DNA of 64,000 bases from Paludibacteraceae bacterium (GCA_017454915.1 JAFTCC010000032.1:1-64000); one strand, 5' to 3'. Shown: positions 8,590 through 17,660, numbered from the stretch's first letter. Program-made: numbers and translations. The notes: generated by a model from the letters alone, not told the origin.

Positions 8590-10251
8590 ATGGCAGAAGA
8601 ACGCAGCCTGAATTTCATTGAACAGATTGTCGATAACGACATTAAGAACGGAGTTAACAACGGACGTGTGCAGACCCGCTTCCCGCCCGAGCCCAACGGC
8701 TATCTTCACATAGGTCATGCCAAGGCTATCTGCATGGACTTTGACATAGCCAAGCGCTTCGGTGGTGTGTGTAACCTGCGGTTTGACGACACTAATCCGG
8801 CAAAGGAGGACACCGAATATGTGGATTCTATCATGCAAGACATCCGCTGGCTGGGCTATGAGTGGGGCAACCTGTACTATGCCTCCGACTATTTCCAGCA
8901 GCTCTACGACCTTGCCATCCGCTTCATCAAGGAGGGCAAGGCATACGTTGACGAGCAGACGGCGGAACAGATAGCGGAGCAAAAAGGCACGCCGACACAG
9001 CCTGGCGTTGAGAGCCCGTTCCGCAACCGTCCCATCGAAGAGAACCTTGCTCTGTTTGAGAAGATGAATTCCGGCGAGGTGCCCGAAGGAGCTATGGTGT
9101 TGCGCGCCAAGATAGATATGGCGAACAGTAACATGCACTTCCGCGACCCCATCATGTACCGCGTTATCACTTCGCATCCTCACCACCGTACAGGAACCAA
9201 ATGGAAAGCATACCCCATGTATGACTTCGCGCACGGGCAGAGCGACTATTTCGAGGGTGTGACACATAGCATCTGCACGTTGGAGTTCGTCGTTCACCGT
9301 CCGCTTTACGACTGGTTTATCGACCAGTTTGCCGACACAGACTATCGTCCGCACCAGTATGAGTTCAACCGCCTTAACATCACCTACACAGTGATGTCAA
9401 AGCGCAAGATGCTTCAGCTGGTTAAAGAGGGAGTGGTAGCAGGTTGGGACGACCCGCGCATGCCGACAATCTGCGGACTGCGCCGACGCGGCTACACCGC
9501 CAATGCCATACACGACTTCATAGGACGCATAGGCTACACCAAGGTTGAGGGCGTGATTGACGTCGGACTGCTCGAACACTGCTGCCGTGAGGACCTCAAG
9601 GCCACCACGCCGCGCGTGCTCGCCATAATGAACCCCATCAAACTCGTTGTGGACAACTATCCGGCGGACAAGACAGAGCGTCTGACGATAGAAAACAACC
9701 CCGACAACCCCGAATTGGGCAGCCGCGAGTTGACCTTCAGCCGTGAACTCTTTATCGAGCGCGACGACTATATGGCAGACGCTCCCAAGTCGTTCTACCG
9801 CTTGAGTGAGGGTAGGGAAGTGCGCCTGAAAGGAGCGTATATCGTCCGTTGCACAGGTGCCGAGACGGATGCAGACGGTAATGTAACAACAGTGCATTGC
9901 GAATATATTCCCAACACTAAGACCGGCGAGAGCGATTGCAACCGCAAAGTTAAGTCAACCATCAACTGGGTGGACACGCGCAATGCCCTTGACGCAGAGG
10001 TGCGACTCTACGACCGCCTCTTTAACGACGAGAACCCCGGCATTTATGAGGGTGACTTCCACGACCTGCTCAACCCCAATTCGCTCACCGTGGTCAAGGG
10101 CGTGAAAGTTGAGGCAAGCCTTGCCAACGCAAAACCACAGGACAAGTTCCAGTTCCAGAAGATAGGTTACTTCTGCGTTGACGACGACAGCACACCAAAC
10201 ACCCTTGTATTCAACCGAACCGTGTCCCTCAAAGACAACAATTATAAATAA
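8590..10251 (+). CDS. glnS: Glutaminyl-tRNA synthetase
   Basis: A 553-residue class I synthetase that charges tRNA(Gln) directly. The HIGH motif lies near residues 40-43 (PPEPNGYLHIGHAK), and the KMSKS loop appears as VMSKRKM. The central domain and the two C-terminal beta barrels are complete, ending with a typical FNRTVSLKD stretch. Its presence means the organism can make Gln-tRNA without the amidotransferase route. It is divergently transcribed from argS. The last about 20 bases overlap the antisense remnant of a small gene. Confidence 0.97.
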   Translation: MAEERSLNFIEQIVDNDIKNGVNNGRVQTRFPPEPNGYLHIGHAKAICMDFDIAKRFGGVCNLRFDDTNPAKEDTEYVDSIMQDIRWLGYEWGNLYYASDYFQQLYDLAIRFIKEGKAYVDEQTAEQIAEQKGTPTQPGVESPFRNRPIEENLALFEKMNSGEVPEGAMVLRAKIDMANSNMHFRDPIMYRVITSHPHHRTGTKWKAYPMYDFAHGQSDYFEGVTHSICTLEFVVHRPLYDWFIDQFADTDYRPHQYEFNRLNITYTVMSKRKMLQLVKEGVVAGWDDPRMPTICGLRRRGYTANAIHDFIGRIGYTKVEGVIDVGLLEHCCREDLKATTPRVLAIMNPIKLVVDNYPADKTERLTIENNPDNPELGSRELTFSRELFIERDDYMADAPKSFYRLSEGREVRLKGAYIVRCTGAETDADGNVTTVHCEYIPNTKTGESDCNRKVKSTINWVDTRNALDAEVRLYDRLFNDENPGIYEGDFHDLLNPNSLTVVKGVKVEASLANAKPQDKFQFQKIGYFCVDDDSTPNTLVFNRTVSLKDNNYK

Positions 10252-10538
10252 AAGTTCTTGAATACAATAAACACTGGCGCGACATGACTTCACTTGTGTT
10301 TAGTTCGTTTTCCAAATAGGAATAGATATATCGAGCTGACTGAATATACAAACCAGTTCGAGGGTCTGAAAGTTTTTCGTAAATCTCTGAATTATATAAT
10401 TAATTTGCGGAATGCGTCATCAAAACTCAATCCTCGCTCCTCAATGAGTAGCGCAGCCAACTGCGAGAGTTTACGTTCACGCAAGAACTCAAAATCACGC
10501 TGTTCTTCTTCTGTTAAATGATTAAAATCAGTTGGCAT
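10229..10538 (-). pseudogene. Frameshifted small gene, 48-residue first half plus out-of-frame second half
   Basis: An ATG at 10538 opens a 48-residue frame (MPTDFNHLTEEEQRDFEFLR and on) that stops at 10392. Immediately after, in another frame, a coherent sequence continues: SEIYEKLSDPRTGLYIQ, then SARYIYSYLENEL. It stops at 10229. Read together the halves look like one small protein of about 100 residues interrupted by a single-base shift in the AT-rich stretch around 10392-10400. The style of the second half resembles small proteins in Bacteroidales DUF3791/DUF3990 toxin-antitoxin-like loci, but that is an impression only. A promoter box at 10596-10603 precedes it. The first half might still be made. 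The rest of the 10252-10669 gap shows nothing else. Confidence 0.55.
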
Positions 10539-10595
10539 GGGAATAGAGATTTATATTTTTTGCAGGAAGGATGCAGACCTTTCAAAAATTTGCAG

Positions 10596-10603
10596 CAAAG
10601 ATA
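10596..10603 (-). promoter_or_regulatory. -7 promoter element (TATCTTTG) upstream of the frameshifted small gene
   Basis: TAnnTTTG on the minus strand, 57 bases upstream of the ATG at 10538. It suggests the remnant was, or is, its own transcription unit. Confidence 0.5.
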
Positions 10604-10669
10604 CACTTTTTAATCACATTTACAAATAAGCGCACATCAGATACAAGCGCAGCTTGGCGCGATGTGGTT

Positions 10670-12376
10670 TTACTTGTCGTGCTTTTGCTCGTAGATTGTT
10701 TCGTTGACGTTGATGATATAGTCTGCCATTTTTTCAAGTTCGCAAATGATGTCCATGTAGTTGACTCCGACGGCGTATCCGTATTCTTTGTCAGTCACGG
10801 CGCGCATGTTTTGGTTTTTGAGTTCGTCGCGGAAGTTGTTTATCTCATTTTCCATGTTAGTCATTTCGTAGAATTCGTTTGGCGTGATGTCGATGCGTTC
10901 AAGCGCTGACACCATGTATGTTTCGGCTTGGCTGACGAGGTAAATCATCCGCTCGAAGTTTTTGTTCTGCTCGTCAGTATATTGTATTTTATCGTCGAAC
11001 TTGTGGCGTATGAACCTCGACAGGTTGAAGTTGGCGTCGCCCACCGACTCGAGTTCGTTGACGATACGCAGCATTTTCTGCACTTCGCGTTTTGACTGCT
11101 CGCTGAGCCGCCCGTCTGCCACTTGGTTGAGGTACTGCGCTATTTCGTACTCCATGCGGTCACAAATGCCTTCATATTTCTCTATTCTTGAGTAGATTTG
11201 CGTGAACCGTGTCTGATCTTGCTCACTAAAGAGGTCGTGTACCATGCCCATCATGCGCTGTGTGCGCACAGCAAAGACATGCACTTCTTTCCATGCCTGA
11301 AGGATTGAGAGTTCGCTTGTTGACATTAGTCCGCCCGAAATGAAGTGTAGTTGACTATCATTTTCTTTCTGCTCGGGCTTGGTGGGAATAATTATTGTTA
11401 CAAGTTTTTCCAACTGCGGAACAAACCAAATGAGAATAAGCGTGTTAGTGAGGTTGAACAGGGTGTGGAACGTAGCCAGGATGCCGTTAAGTCTGTCGGG
11501 CGAGACGTCGGCAGGCACTCCGGGTTGGAAGTCCACGCTCCACAGGCCGCAAATCTCTCCAACGAACGGTCTGAACACGCACAGCACCCATATAACACCG
11601 AAGACGTTGAATACCAAATGCGCTAATGCGGCTCGCCGTGCCTGTATTGATGCCGACAATGCCACTACGTTTGATGTTATGGTGGTGCCGATGTTTTCAC
11701 CCATCACCAGCGCAATGCCCATATCTACTGGCAGCACGTGGGCAGAGCAGAGTGTCATGGTGATAGCCATGATGGCTGCCGATGATTGTACTGCAAAAGT
11801 CAGAATACCTCCGACCAGCAGGTAGAGGAAATAGCTGCCATAGCCCCAGCTTGAGGTGGAGACGAAAAAGTTGCGGACTGCGTTCATCTCGTCAAGGTGC
11901 ATTTCTGCAGCGTTGATTTTGAGTGTCGTCAGACCGAGCAACATGAGCGAAAGACCCATCAGGAAATCACCCATGTTGGGGTTCTTGCGCGTATGAATGA
12001 ATGCCACGGCAATTACAATGGTGGCATAAATTACGATGCGCAAATCGAAAGAGCCTCCGCCGAGAACCATGATCCATGCGGTGAATGTGGTGCCGATGTT
12101 GGCACCCATGATTACGGAAATGGCCTGCGATAGGCTCAACAGTGACGCCGAAACGAAACTTACCGTCATCACTGTAGTTGCCGTGGACGATTGGATGGCG
12201 GCAGTGATAAATGCACCCGTCAGAACGCCGGTGAAGCGGTTGGTGGTCATGGTGCCGAGAACGTTGCTCAACTTGCTGCCGGCCATTTTTTGAAGGCCCT
12301 CACTCATAATCTTCATGCCGTACATAAGCATCGCTACGGAGCCTATGAGGGTCATGATTTGAACTAATAAAAGCAT
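10670..12376 (-). CDS. Na+/phosphate cotransporter family protein with PhoU-like C-terminus
   Basis: A 568-residue protein. Residues 1 to about 310 form the transport domain of the NptA/SLC34 type. It carries two copies of the family signature around AAIQSSTATTVM and FAVQSSAAIMAI, each followed by a GANIGTT or GENIGTT motif. These inverted repeats form the sodium/phosphate path. Residues from about 350 to the end are a cytoplasmic helical PhoU-like domain. Bacterial members move phosphate across the inner membrane or help adjust its level. The length is normal for the long bacterial form. No phosphate regulator genes are beside it. The tiny transcription unit at 12411-12570 ends just upstream of its start. 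Confidence 0.9.
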   Translation of the reverse strand: MLLLVQIMTLIGSVAMLMYGMKIMSEGLQKMAGSKLSNVLGTMTTNRFTGVLTGAFITAAIQSSTATTVMTVSFVSASLLSLSQAISVIMGANIGTTFTAWIMVLGGGSFDLRIVIYATIVIAVAFIHTRKNPNMGDFLMGLSLMLLGLTTLKINAAEMHLDEMNAVRNFFVSTSSWGYGSYFLYLLVGGILTFAVQSSAAIMAITMTLCSAHVLPVDMGIALVMGENIGTTITSNVVALSASIQARRAALAHLVFNVFGVIWVLCVFRPFVGEICGLWSVDFQPGVPADVSPDRLNGILATFHTLFNLTNTLILIWFVPQLEKLVTIIIPTKPEQKENDSQLHFISGGLMSTSELSILQAWKEVHVFAVRTQRMMGMVHDLFSEQDQTRFTQIYSRIEKYEGICDRMEYEIAQYLNQVADGRLSEQSKREVQKMLRIVNELESVGDANFNLSRFIRHKFDDKIQYTDEQNKNFERMIYLVSQAETYMVSALERIDITPNEFYEMTNMENEINNFRDELKNQNMRAVTDKEYGYAVGVNYMDIICELEKMADYIINVNETIYEQKHDK

Positions 12377-12410
12377 ATATGTTTAATTATTTAATTGATT
12401 GCGGTTGGGC

Positions 12411-12445
12411 AAAAAAAAGTATAAACCTTTTACAAAGTTTATACT
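12411..12445 (-). terminator. Intrinsic terminator of the tiny 12.5-kb unit
   Basis: A nine-pair stem, AGTATAAAC at 12418-12426 with GTTTATACT at 12437-12445, is followed on the minus strand by eight T residues (A run at 12411-12418). It ends the transcript that starts at the promoter box 12563-12570. Confidence 0.85.
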
Positions 12446-12557
12446 ATAATTTTTCAATTTCCGCGCCGCGCCGCTGGTCTGCCGCAGGGGTAAACGCAAA
12501 CAGGCTCAACATGGTTATGAGCGTCAAACCGGCATATTTGCGCAGAAAGTCAAGCAT
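12444..12557 (-). CDS. Possible 37-residue hydrophobic peptide, or the body of a small RNA
   Basis: An ATG at 12557 opens a 37-codon frame with a basic start, a hydrophobic core (AGLTLITMLSLFAF) and a charged tail ending EIEKL. It looks like a signal peptide or a single membrane segment. The ATG lies only five bases after a perfect TAACTTTG box. The TAG stop falls inside the stem of a strong terminator, so the whole unit is about 150 bases. If translated from this ATG the message is leaderless; a second ATG 15 codons on is possible. The alternative is a noncoding small RNA whose frame is accidental. No homologue is recognised. Confidence 0.45.
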   Translation of the reverse strand: MLDFLRKYAGLTLITMLSLFAFTPAADQRRGAEIEKL

Positions 12558-12562
12558 TTGCG

Positions 12563-12570
12563 CAAAGTTA
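12563..12570 (-). promoter_or_regulatory. -7 promoter element (TAACTTTG) of the tiny unit
   Basis: An exact TAACTTTG on the minus strand, within about 150 bases of a strong terminator. This shows an independent short transcript in the 320-base gap between recQ and the phosphate transporter gene. Confidence 0.7.
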
Positions 12571-12697
12571 CGGATTTTTAGCGAAATAACAAGCGAAACA
12601 AGCACAAAAAATGAAACTCTAAATGTAAATTCTAATGACCGGTCAGGGTTAGAATTAGTATCAAAAACGAACGGGGAGAGTGAAATAGGTGCGGAAT

Positions 12698-14620
12698 TTA
12701 TGATTTGTTTGAGCAGATGTATTCTCCTTGAAGTGTGATGTCTCCGTTGTCAAGCATGATACGCAGCGTTTCATTGACGAGCCCGCGGTCGTATTGCGGG
12801 ATTTGGTCAGCCACGGTTCTTGCAAGATGTGGTTTCTTGTCCGCAAGGATTTCAATGACCGAGTGTCTGATGGCAGTAAACGTGCCGCCGTCGGGCTGTT
12901 GCGGTTCGTTTTGCAGACAGACGTCGCAATGTCCGCATGGTTTTGAGTCGTGTTCACCGAAATATCGTACGAGTACTTGCGAGCGGCATACGGCGTCTTG
13001 TGTGACATAGTGCATGACGGCGTTGATGCCTTCCTCAAAGTTTTTCTGTCTGTCCTCGTATGCGGCACGGGTAATGAAGACATCGTCTTTAGAAACTCTT
13101 ATTTGGTTGAATGACACGTATGGTGTTTGGCGGTGCGGCACATATTTGATGATGTACTGCCTTGAGAGCGCGAGCAGACTTTCGGCTACTATTTGCGGTG
13201 TGGTTCCGATATGTTGTGCTATCCGTGTTTCGTCAATCGGTGCAAGGTCGGCAAAAACTCCCGTTGTCGTGCGCAGAATGTCCTGTAATACTCTGTCCTG
13301 TGTGGCAGGCAGTTGAACGTCGTAGAGTTGGTCGCGTTCGGTGAGCACCTGTACTCGTGTTGGTATGTTGACCTCTTCCGACAGCGTTATGTAGCCCGAG
13401 AGTTCGAGGATATGCAGTGCGGCATAGGTTTGGAGTGGCGGCAAGTGCCTTTTGATGCAGAAGTCGGTGATGTCAAAAGCGAAAGCGGCGTCCTGTCCGG
13501 TGCCCACGGCAATGGAGTAGTTGTGGCACAAATCATCATATACTTGTGCGATGAAATCCTTTTGCGGGAAGTTGTTTTTGAGTCTTGCCTTGATTGTGGG
13601 CAGGTCGTGGTGAGCGTCGAAAATCACCACCGCGTATGCCATTTTGCCGTCTCTTCCTGCTCGTCCCGCCTCCTGGAAGTATTCTTCGAGCGTGTTAGGC
13701 ATAGTCCAGTGGATTACGAGTCTTACATCGGGTTTGTCAATGCCCATGCCGAATGCGTTGGTGGCCACTATCACGCGCGTTTCGCCGGAGGTCCAGAGTG
13801 TCTGGTTTTTTGTGCGCTGTTCGCTTTTCATGCCGGCATGGTAGGGCAAGGCGTTGATGCCGTGTGAGATGAGGTAGTCGGCAATTTGCTTGGTGAGCTG
13901 GCGGTTGCGGACATACACGATGGCAGTGCCGCTATGCTTGTTGAGGAGCCTCAAGAGTTCGGTGCCCTTGTCTTCGGTGCTCTGTATGCTGTAGGTGAGG
14001 TTAGGGCGGCGGAAACTGCTTTTGAGCACATTTTCGGCTTTGAACCTCAGCTGTTTTTGTATGTTGGCGACGACGCGGCTTGTGGCTGTGGCTGTGAGGG
14101 CAAGCACCGGAACATTGGGGAACGCGTCGCGGATTTGCCCTATCTGCAGATAGGCAGGGCGGAAGTCATAGCCCCATTGAGAGATGCAGTGAGCCTCGTC
14201 AACGACAAGCAGTTTGACGTTCATGTCGCGGAGTTTCTGCCTAAACAACTGTGTGTTGAGGCGTTCGGGCGAGAGGTAGAGGAAACGGTAGTCGCCAAAA
14301 ATGCAGTTGTCAAGTTGCTGGTTAATCATGCGGCTTGTCATGCCCATGTATATAGCAGTGGCCTTGACGCCGATTTTGCGCAGGTTGGCGACTTGGTCTT
14401 TCATGAGTGCGATGAGCGGCGTGATGACGATGCAGAGCCCTTCCATTGCTAATGCAGGCACTTGGAAGGTAAGACTTTTGCCGCCGCCGGTAGGCATAAG
14501 CCCAAGCGTGTCCTTGCCTGACATGATGCTGCGGATGATGTCGAGCTGGAGCGGGCGGAACTCGGTGTAACCCCAAGTCCGGCGAAGTATGTCGTATAAT
14601 TGTTGGTCTGCCGCCGTCAT
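12698..14620 (-). CDS. recQ: RecQ-family ATP-dependent DNA helicase
   Basis: A 640-residue superfamily 2 helicase that unwinds DNA 3' to 5' in recombination and fork repair. The Walker A motif is MPTGGGKS, the DEAH box is VVDEAHCISQWG, and motif VI ends in QEAGRAGRDG. The RQC zinc site is seen as a spaced Cys set (CRSQVLVRYFG, then CGHCDVC). The C-terminus has a winged-helix-like stretch but no clear HRDC domain, so this is a shorter RecQ form. It is the third gene of a probable operon with the HhH protein and the YihY/BrkB protein; gaps are 25 and 12 bases. Confidence 0.93.
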   Translation of the reverse strand: MTAADQQLYDILRRTWGYTEFRPLQLDIIRSIMSGKDTLGLMPTGGGKSLTFQVPALAMEGLCIVITPLIALMKDQVANLRKIGVKATAIYMGMTSRMINQQLDNCIFGDYRFLYLSPERLNTQLFRQKLRDMNVKLLVVDEAHCISQWGYDFRPAYLQIGQIRDAFPNVPVLALTATATSRVVANIQKQLRFKAENVLKSSFRRPNLTYSIQSTEDKGTELLRLLNKHSGTAIVYVRNRQLTKQIADYLISHGINALPYHAGMKSEQRTKNQTLWTSGETRVIVATNAFGMGIDKPDVRLVIHWTMPNTLEEYFQEAGRAGRDGKMAYAVVIFDAHHDLPTIKARLKNNFPQKDFIAQVYDDLCHNYSIAVGTGQDAAFAFDITDFCIKRHLPPLQTYAALHILELSGYITLSEEVNIPTRVQVLTERDQLYDVQLPATQDRVLQDILRTTTGVFADLAPIDETRIAQHIGTTPQIVAESLLALSRQYIIKYVPHRQTPYVSFNQIRVSKDDVFITRAAYEDRQKNFEEGINAVMHYVTQDAVCRSQVLVRYFGEHDSKPCGHCDVCLQNEPQQPDGGTFTAIRHSVIEILADKKPHLARTVADQIPQYDRGLVNETLRIMLDNGDITLQGEYICSNKS

Positions 14621-14645
14621 AATAAGTGCGTTGGGAATATTTTTT

Positions 14646-15578
14646 TTATTCTGCAGTCAGATAATGTTTTAGGCGGTTATAATCATCATCGGTGATGATG
14701 TCCAGTTCGCGTATTTGCTCCACGTTGTCAATTTTGATTTTATTTCGGCGCAGGTCGTATATGGCTTTTGCCTTGTCAAAAGTGAGGTATGGATTGACCC
14801 TAAGGCGTCCGACAGATGCCTTGTTGATGTTGATTTTCACTATTTTCCCGCTGTTGATGGTGCTGTGCTGCCTTATGCTGTCTATAGCGTCGCTCGGTAT
14901 GCCAATTTCCGATAGCTGTTCATGGCTGTAGTACCCGCCCAGTTTCTGCCGGTATTGCACTATACGTTGTGCGCGGTAAGAGCCTATGCCTCTGATTTTG
15001 ATTAGGTCGGTGGTGTCGCAGTCGTTAAGTTCCACAATAGTGTCGCTCTTAAGGCTTTTGTGTCGGTGTACTTGAACTGTGTCTGAGGCGAAAACAAGGT
15101 GCGGCTTTACGGCAGCGAAAGATGCGCTGTCAAGTCCATACGTTTTGCCGAAGCGCTCTGCATTGCGGAACACGCCCCCCTTGGCTCTATAGCGCAATAT
15201 GTTGCGTGTGACGTATGGCGAAAAGCCTATTTTGATAAGTGTCAGCGAGTCAACGCTGTTGGGGTTAAAAGCTGGTACAGGCGTAACGATATTGTTGCGG
15301 AAGAAATCATCATTGCGCTTGCCGCCTGTTTGCTGTGGCTTGTAGGTGCGGTGATAGCGGCGGTATTTAGCGGAGTCAATTCTGATGCAGTATTGTTGAA
15401 AGTCGTTGTATTCCCGCTCCCAAAGTGAGTCGGCTGTGTTTTGCTCCCGCTGGTCTGTTTTTACTGGCAATGCATTGATAATTAGGAGTGTGGTTACAAT
15501 GGCGAGTAGCAGCAGGGTAGCCGTCGCTTGTCGGCGGCGGAAATGAAACATATCCTTTAGCCATTCGAGCCACTGCAT
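14646..15578 (-). CDS. Membrane-anchored helix-hairpin-helix (ComEA-like) protein
   Basis: A 310-residue protein with one N-terminal membrane segment (TATLLLLAIVTTLLIINAL) and a long periplasmic or surface part. It contains repeated helix-hairpin-helix units: FNPNSVDSLTLIKIGFS, VELNDCDTTDLIKIRGIGSY and ININKASVGRLRVNPYLTF. These bind DNA without sequence preference in ComEA and related proteins. In Bacteroidetes such multi-HhH proteins are common and mostly uncharacterised. A role in DNA uptake or envelope-associated DNA binding is inference. It lies between recQ and the YihY/BrkB gene. Confidence 0.8.
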   Translation of the reverse strand: MQWLEWLKDMFHFRRRQATATLLLLAIVTTLLIINALPVKTDQREQNTADSLWEREYNDFQQYCIRIDSAKYRRYHRTYKPQQTGGKRNDDFFRNNIVTPVPAFNPNSVDSLTLIKIGFSPYVTRNILRYRAKGGVFRNAERFGKTYGLDSASFAAVKPHLVFASDTVQVHRHKSLKSDTIVELNDCDTTDLIKIRGIGSYRAQRIVQYRQKLGGYYSHEQLSEIGIPSDAIDSIRQHSTINSGKIVKININKASVGRLRVNPYLTFDKAKAIYDLRRNKIKIDNVEQIRELDIITDDDYNRLKHYLTAE

Positions 15579-15590
15579 GGTTCGTTTTCC

Positions 15591-16907
15591 TTACAGGTCT
15601 TTGACCAGAGGGTCGTCAATGCAGTTTGCTGCATGCAGTTTGCTCAACCTTTTCGCAAGTCGTGTCATCTCTTCATTTGGGCTGGTTATGAAGTCTTCGG
15701 TGCCGTAGTGCGACGCCATGTTTACAACGTCGCTGACATGCAGTTGGCCGATGTCAACAGCTGGCTGATACGACTTGCCGGTGGTGGGGTCGGCAAAGAC
15801 TTCGATTAGCACTTTTGCGTTAACCATGTCCTGTAGGATACGCTTTGTGAGGCGTATAGGCAGGTGGTTATCAAGCGCGATGCGCTCCGCATTAAGCGGT
15901 GTCTCGCCTTCGGCAAAACGGCATACGATGAGCCTTACGATATACAAGGTAAGAAAGTTCTTGTAGTAGGGGGAGATGTTGTCGGTGTCGGTCTCGTAGT
16001 CGAAGTTGGCAACGTTTTGTGAGGCATAGACGATTTCGGCTCCGAGCAGCATGATGATACACGAGATTTGGATGAAAAGTAGCAGCAAAGGTATTGCGGC
16101 GAATGAGCCGTAAACGACGTTGTAGCGGCTTAAATAAACTTGCCCCCAAATGTAAACCTGCTGAAAAAGATTGAAGAATACGCTTGAGAACAAAGCACCA
16201 ATGCTGGCGTTGACGAACTTCACTTTAGTGTTAGGCAAAGCCGTGTAGAGCACGAAAAACATCACCCAACTGATCATATATGGCGTAAGAACGATAAAGA
16301 ATTGAATGAGCGGGCTTATTCCGCGCATGATGATAGAGCCGGCATCGGAATTTCCGAAATAAATTCTTAATCCTGTGGATGTTATGATGAGCGCCGGCAT
16401 AAGCAGCAAGATGGAAAGGTAGGTGGTGAATTGGCGGACGTATGAACGGGTGTTTTTCACCTGCCAGATGTCGTTGAATGCAAGTTCCAAATCCATGAAG
16501 AAGGACAGAATGGCCCACATCAAGGCTATGATGCCGACACCAATGAACACGCCGCCTGTTGCCGTTTCAAGATATCGTTGCACAAATTCCATGACATTGT
16601 CAACCATGTTAGCCTGTCCCACGAAACTGTCGTTTAGTGCCTCCTGGATGATATTTTCAAACCCGAAACCTCGCGCAATACCAATCATTAACGCAAGAAT
16701 AGGCACAGTGGCGAACAGTATAGAGTAGGTGAGAGCGGAAGCTCGGACGATAAGCTTGTCGTTCTGAAAGCCTCGTACGGCAAGCACAAGAGTGCGGGCA
16801 GTATTGTAGCCTAAACGGCGAGAACTTGTCAATTCGCCCGCGGTGATGCGCCAAATGTCGTAGCGCAAAAAGCGATATGCACTTCTGAAAATATCTGTCA
16901 GACCCAT
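15591..16907 (-). CDS. YihY/virulence factor BrkB family membrane protein
   Basis: A 438-residue inner-membrane protein with about six hydrophobic segments in residues 60-300. It carries the family pattern RASALTYSILFATVPILA near residue 60 and a YGSFAAIPLLLLFIQISC segment before the last membrane helix. The C-terminal about 130 residues are soluble and may form a winged-helix-like domain. The function of the family is unsettled; earlier RNase BN labels are wrong. It is first in a likely operon with the HhH protein and recQ. A TAACTTTG box lies at 16933-16940. Confidence 0.88.
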   Translation of the reverse strand: MGLTDIFRSAYRFLRYDIWRITAGELTSSRRLGYNTARTLVLAVRGFQNDKLIVRASALTYSILFATVPILALMIGIARGFGFENIIQEALNDSFVGQANMVDNVMEFVQRYLETATGGVFIGVGIIALMWAILSFFMDLELAFNDIWQVKNTRSYVRQFTTYLSILLLMPALIITSTGLRIYFGNSDAGSIIMRGISPLIQFFIVLTPYMISWVMFFVLYTALPNTKVKFVNASIGALFSSVFFNLFQQVYIWGQVYLSRYNVVYGSFAAIPLLLLFIQISCIIMLLGAEIVYASQNVANFDYETDTDNISPYYKNFLTLYIVRLIVCRFAEGETPLNAERIALDNHLPIRLTKRILQDMVNAKVLIEVFADPTTGKSYQPAVDIGQLHVSDVVNMASHYGTEDFITSPNEEMTRLAKRLSKLHAANCIDDPLVKDL

Positions 16908-16932
16908 ATTATAGATGCTTGAATGTGAACGG

Positions 16933-16940
16933 CAAAGTTA
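16933..16940 (-). promoter_or_regulatory. -7 promoter element (TAACTTTG) for the BrkB-HhH-recQ operon
   Basis: An exact consensus on the minus strand, 25 bases upstream of the ATG at 16907 and just downstream of the terminator of the preceding gene. Confidence 0.7.
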
Positions 16941-16960
16941 AGCAAAATGTTTCACACGGC

Positions 16961-16994
16961 AAAAAAAAGTGCCCTCCCAAATCAGGGAGGACAC
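16961..16994 (-). terminator. Intrinsic terminator of the 167-residue membrane protein gene
   Basis: Stem GTGCCCTCCC at 16969-16978 with GGGAGGACAC at 16985-16994 (one mismatch), loop AAATCA. On the minus strand it is followed by eight T residues. Confidence 0.85.
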
Positions 16995-17072
16995 CTTTCC
17001 AGTGTGTATGCAAAATGCCTATTGGCATGTGCGCATAAAACCTTAAAAGCAAATTTTGATGCCCGATTGTGG

Positions 17073-17576
17073 TTAAAGCAACAAGGCGAGTGTCTCTGTG
17101 TCAAGTTTTACAACTTGCTCGTAAGCGACGTATTGGTAAGGCTCGTAAGCATAAACTTGGGCAACGCCATATTTGCGGTCTGGCGAATAGAGAATGTCGA
17201 GCCTTACGCCACCTTCGGCTATAGGCGCGAGTTTCGACAGTTGGGCAGTGTTTGCGTTGGCCAGCGCCTCATAAAGAGTGCGGGCAGAACCATTAGCGAA
17301 ATATAACTCTTTGCTCTGTAGTATTTTGCCATCTTCACTGCGATAGACCTTTTCTCCTGCAAAAAGGTAGTAGCACAGTGCAGCAAGTGCAAGTGCGGCA
17401 GCGAAAGCCAGTATATAATAAACTGAACCTGAATTATCAAGATTGCCGAAAATAAGAGCGCATGCGCAGCCCACAACAACCAGTGCGCAGGTGATGACGT
17501 AAACGTAATTTTTAGGGTTGTATATTTTTGAGGCGGACACAGGCAGCGCGTCCACCATGTTTGGTGTTATATCCAT
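17073..17576 (-). CDS. Small membrane protein of unknown function
   Basis: A 167-residue protein. After a short cytoplasmic start come two hydrophobic segments at about 25-45 (VYVITCALVVVGCACALIFG) and 52-70. A soluble C-terminal domain of about 95 residues follows, with many Tyr (YGVAQVYAYEPYQYVAYE). No motif is recognised. It is a single gene with its own terminator at 16961-16994. The soluble half probably faces the cytoplasm if the N-terminus does, but this is a guess. Confidence 0.7.
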   Translation of the reverse strand: MDITPNMVDALPVSASKIYNPKNYVYVITCALVVVGCACALIFGNLDNSGSVYYILAFAAALALAALCYYLFAGEKVYRSEDGKILQSKELYFANGSARTLYEALANANTAQLSKLAPIAEGGVRLDILYSPDRKYGVAQVYAYEPYQYVAYEQVVKLDTETLALLL

Positions 17577-17660
17577 AATTGATAAATGATTGTTGTTATT
17601 TGTTAAACGATACTTTTTTGAATTAGCGCATATCAGCGCAGTCGAATTGTGGCGTATCGG

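Noticed and set aside
8581-9354. 257-codon frame opposite glnS
   Set aside because: Shadow of glnS; no start signal and no known domain.
10294-10521. 75-codon plus-strand frame after glnS
   Set aside because: The minus strand gives a more protein-like (though frameshifted) reading and a matching promoter box.
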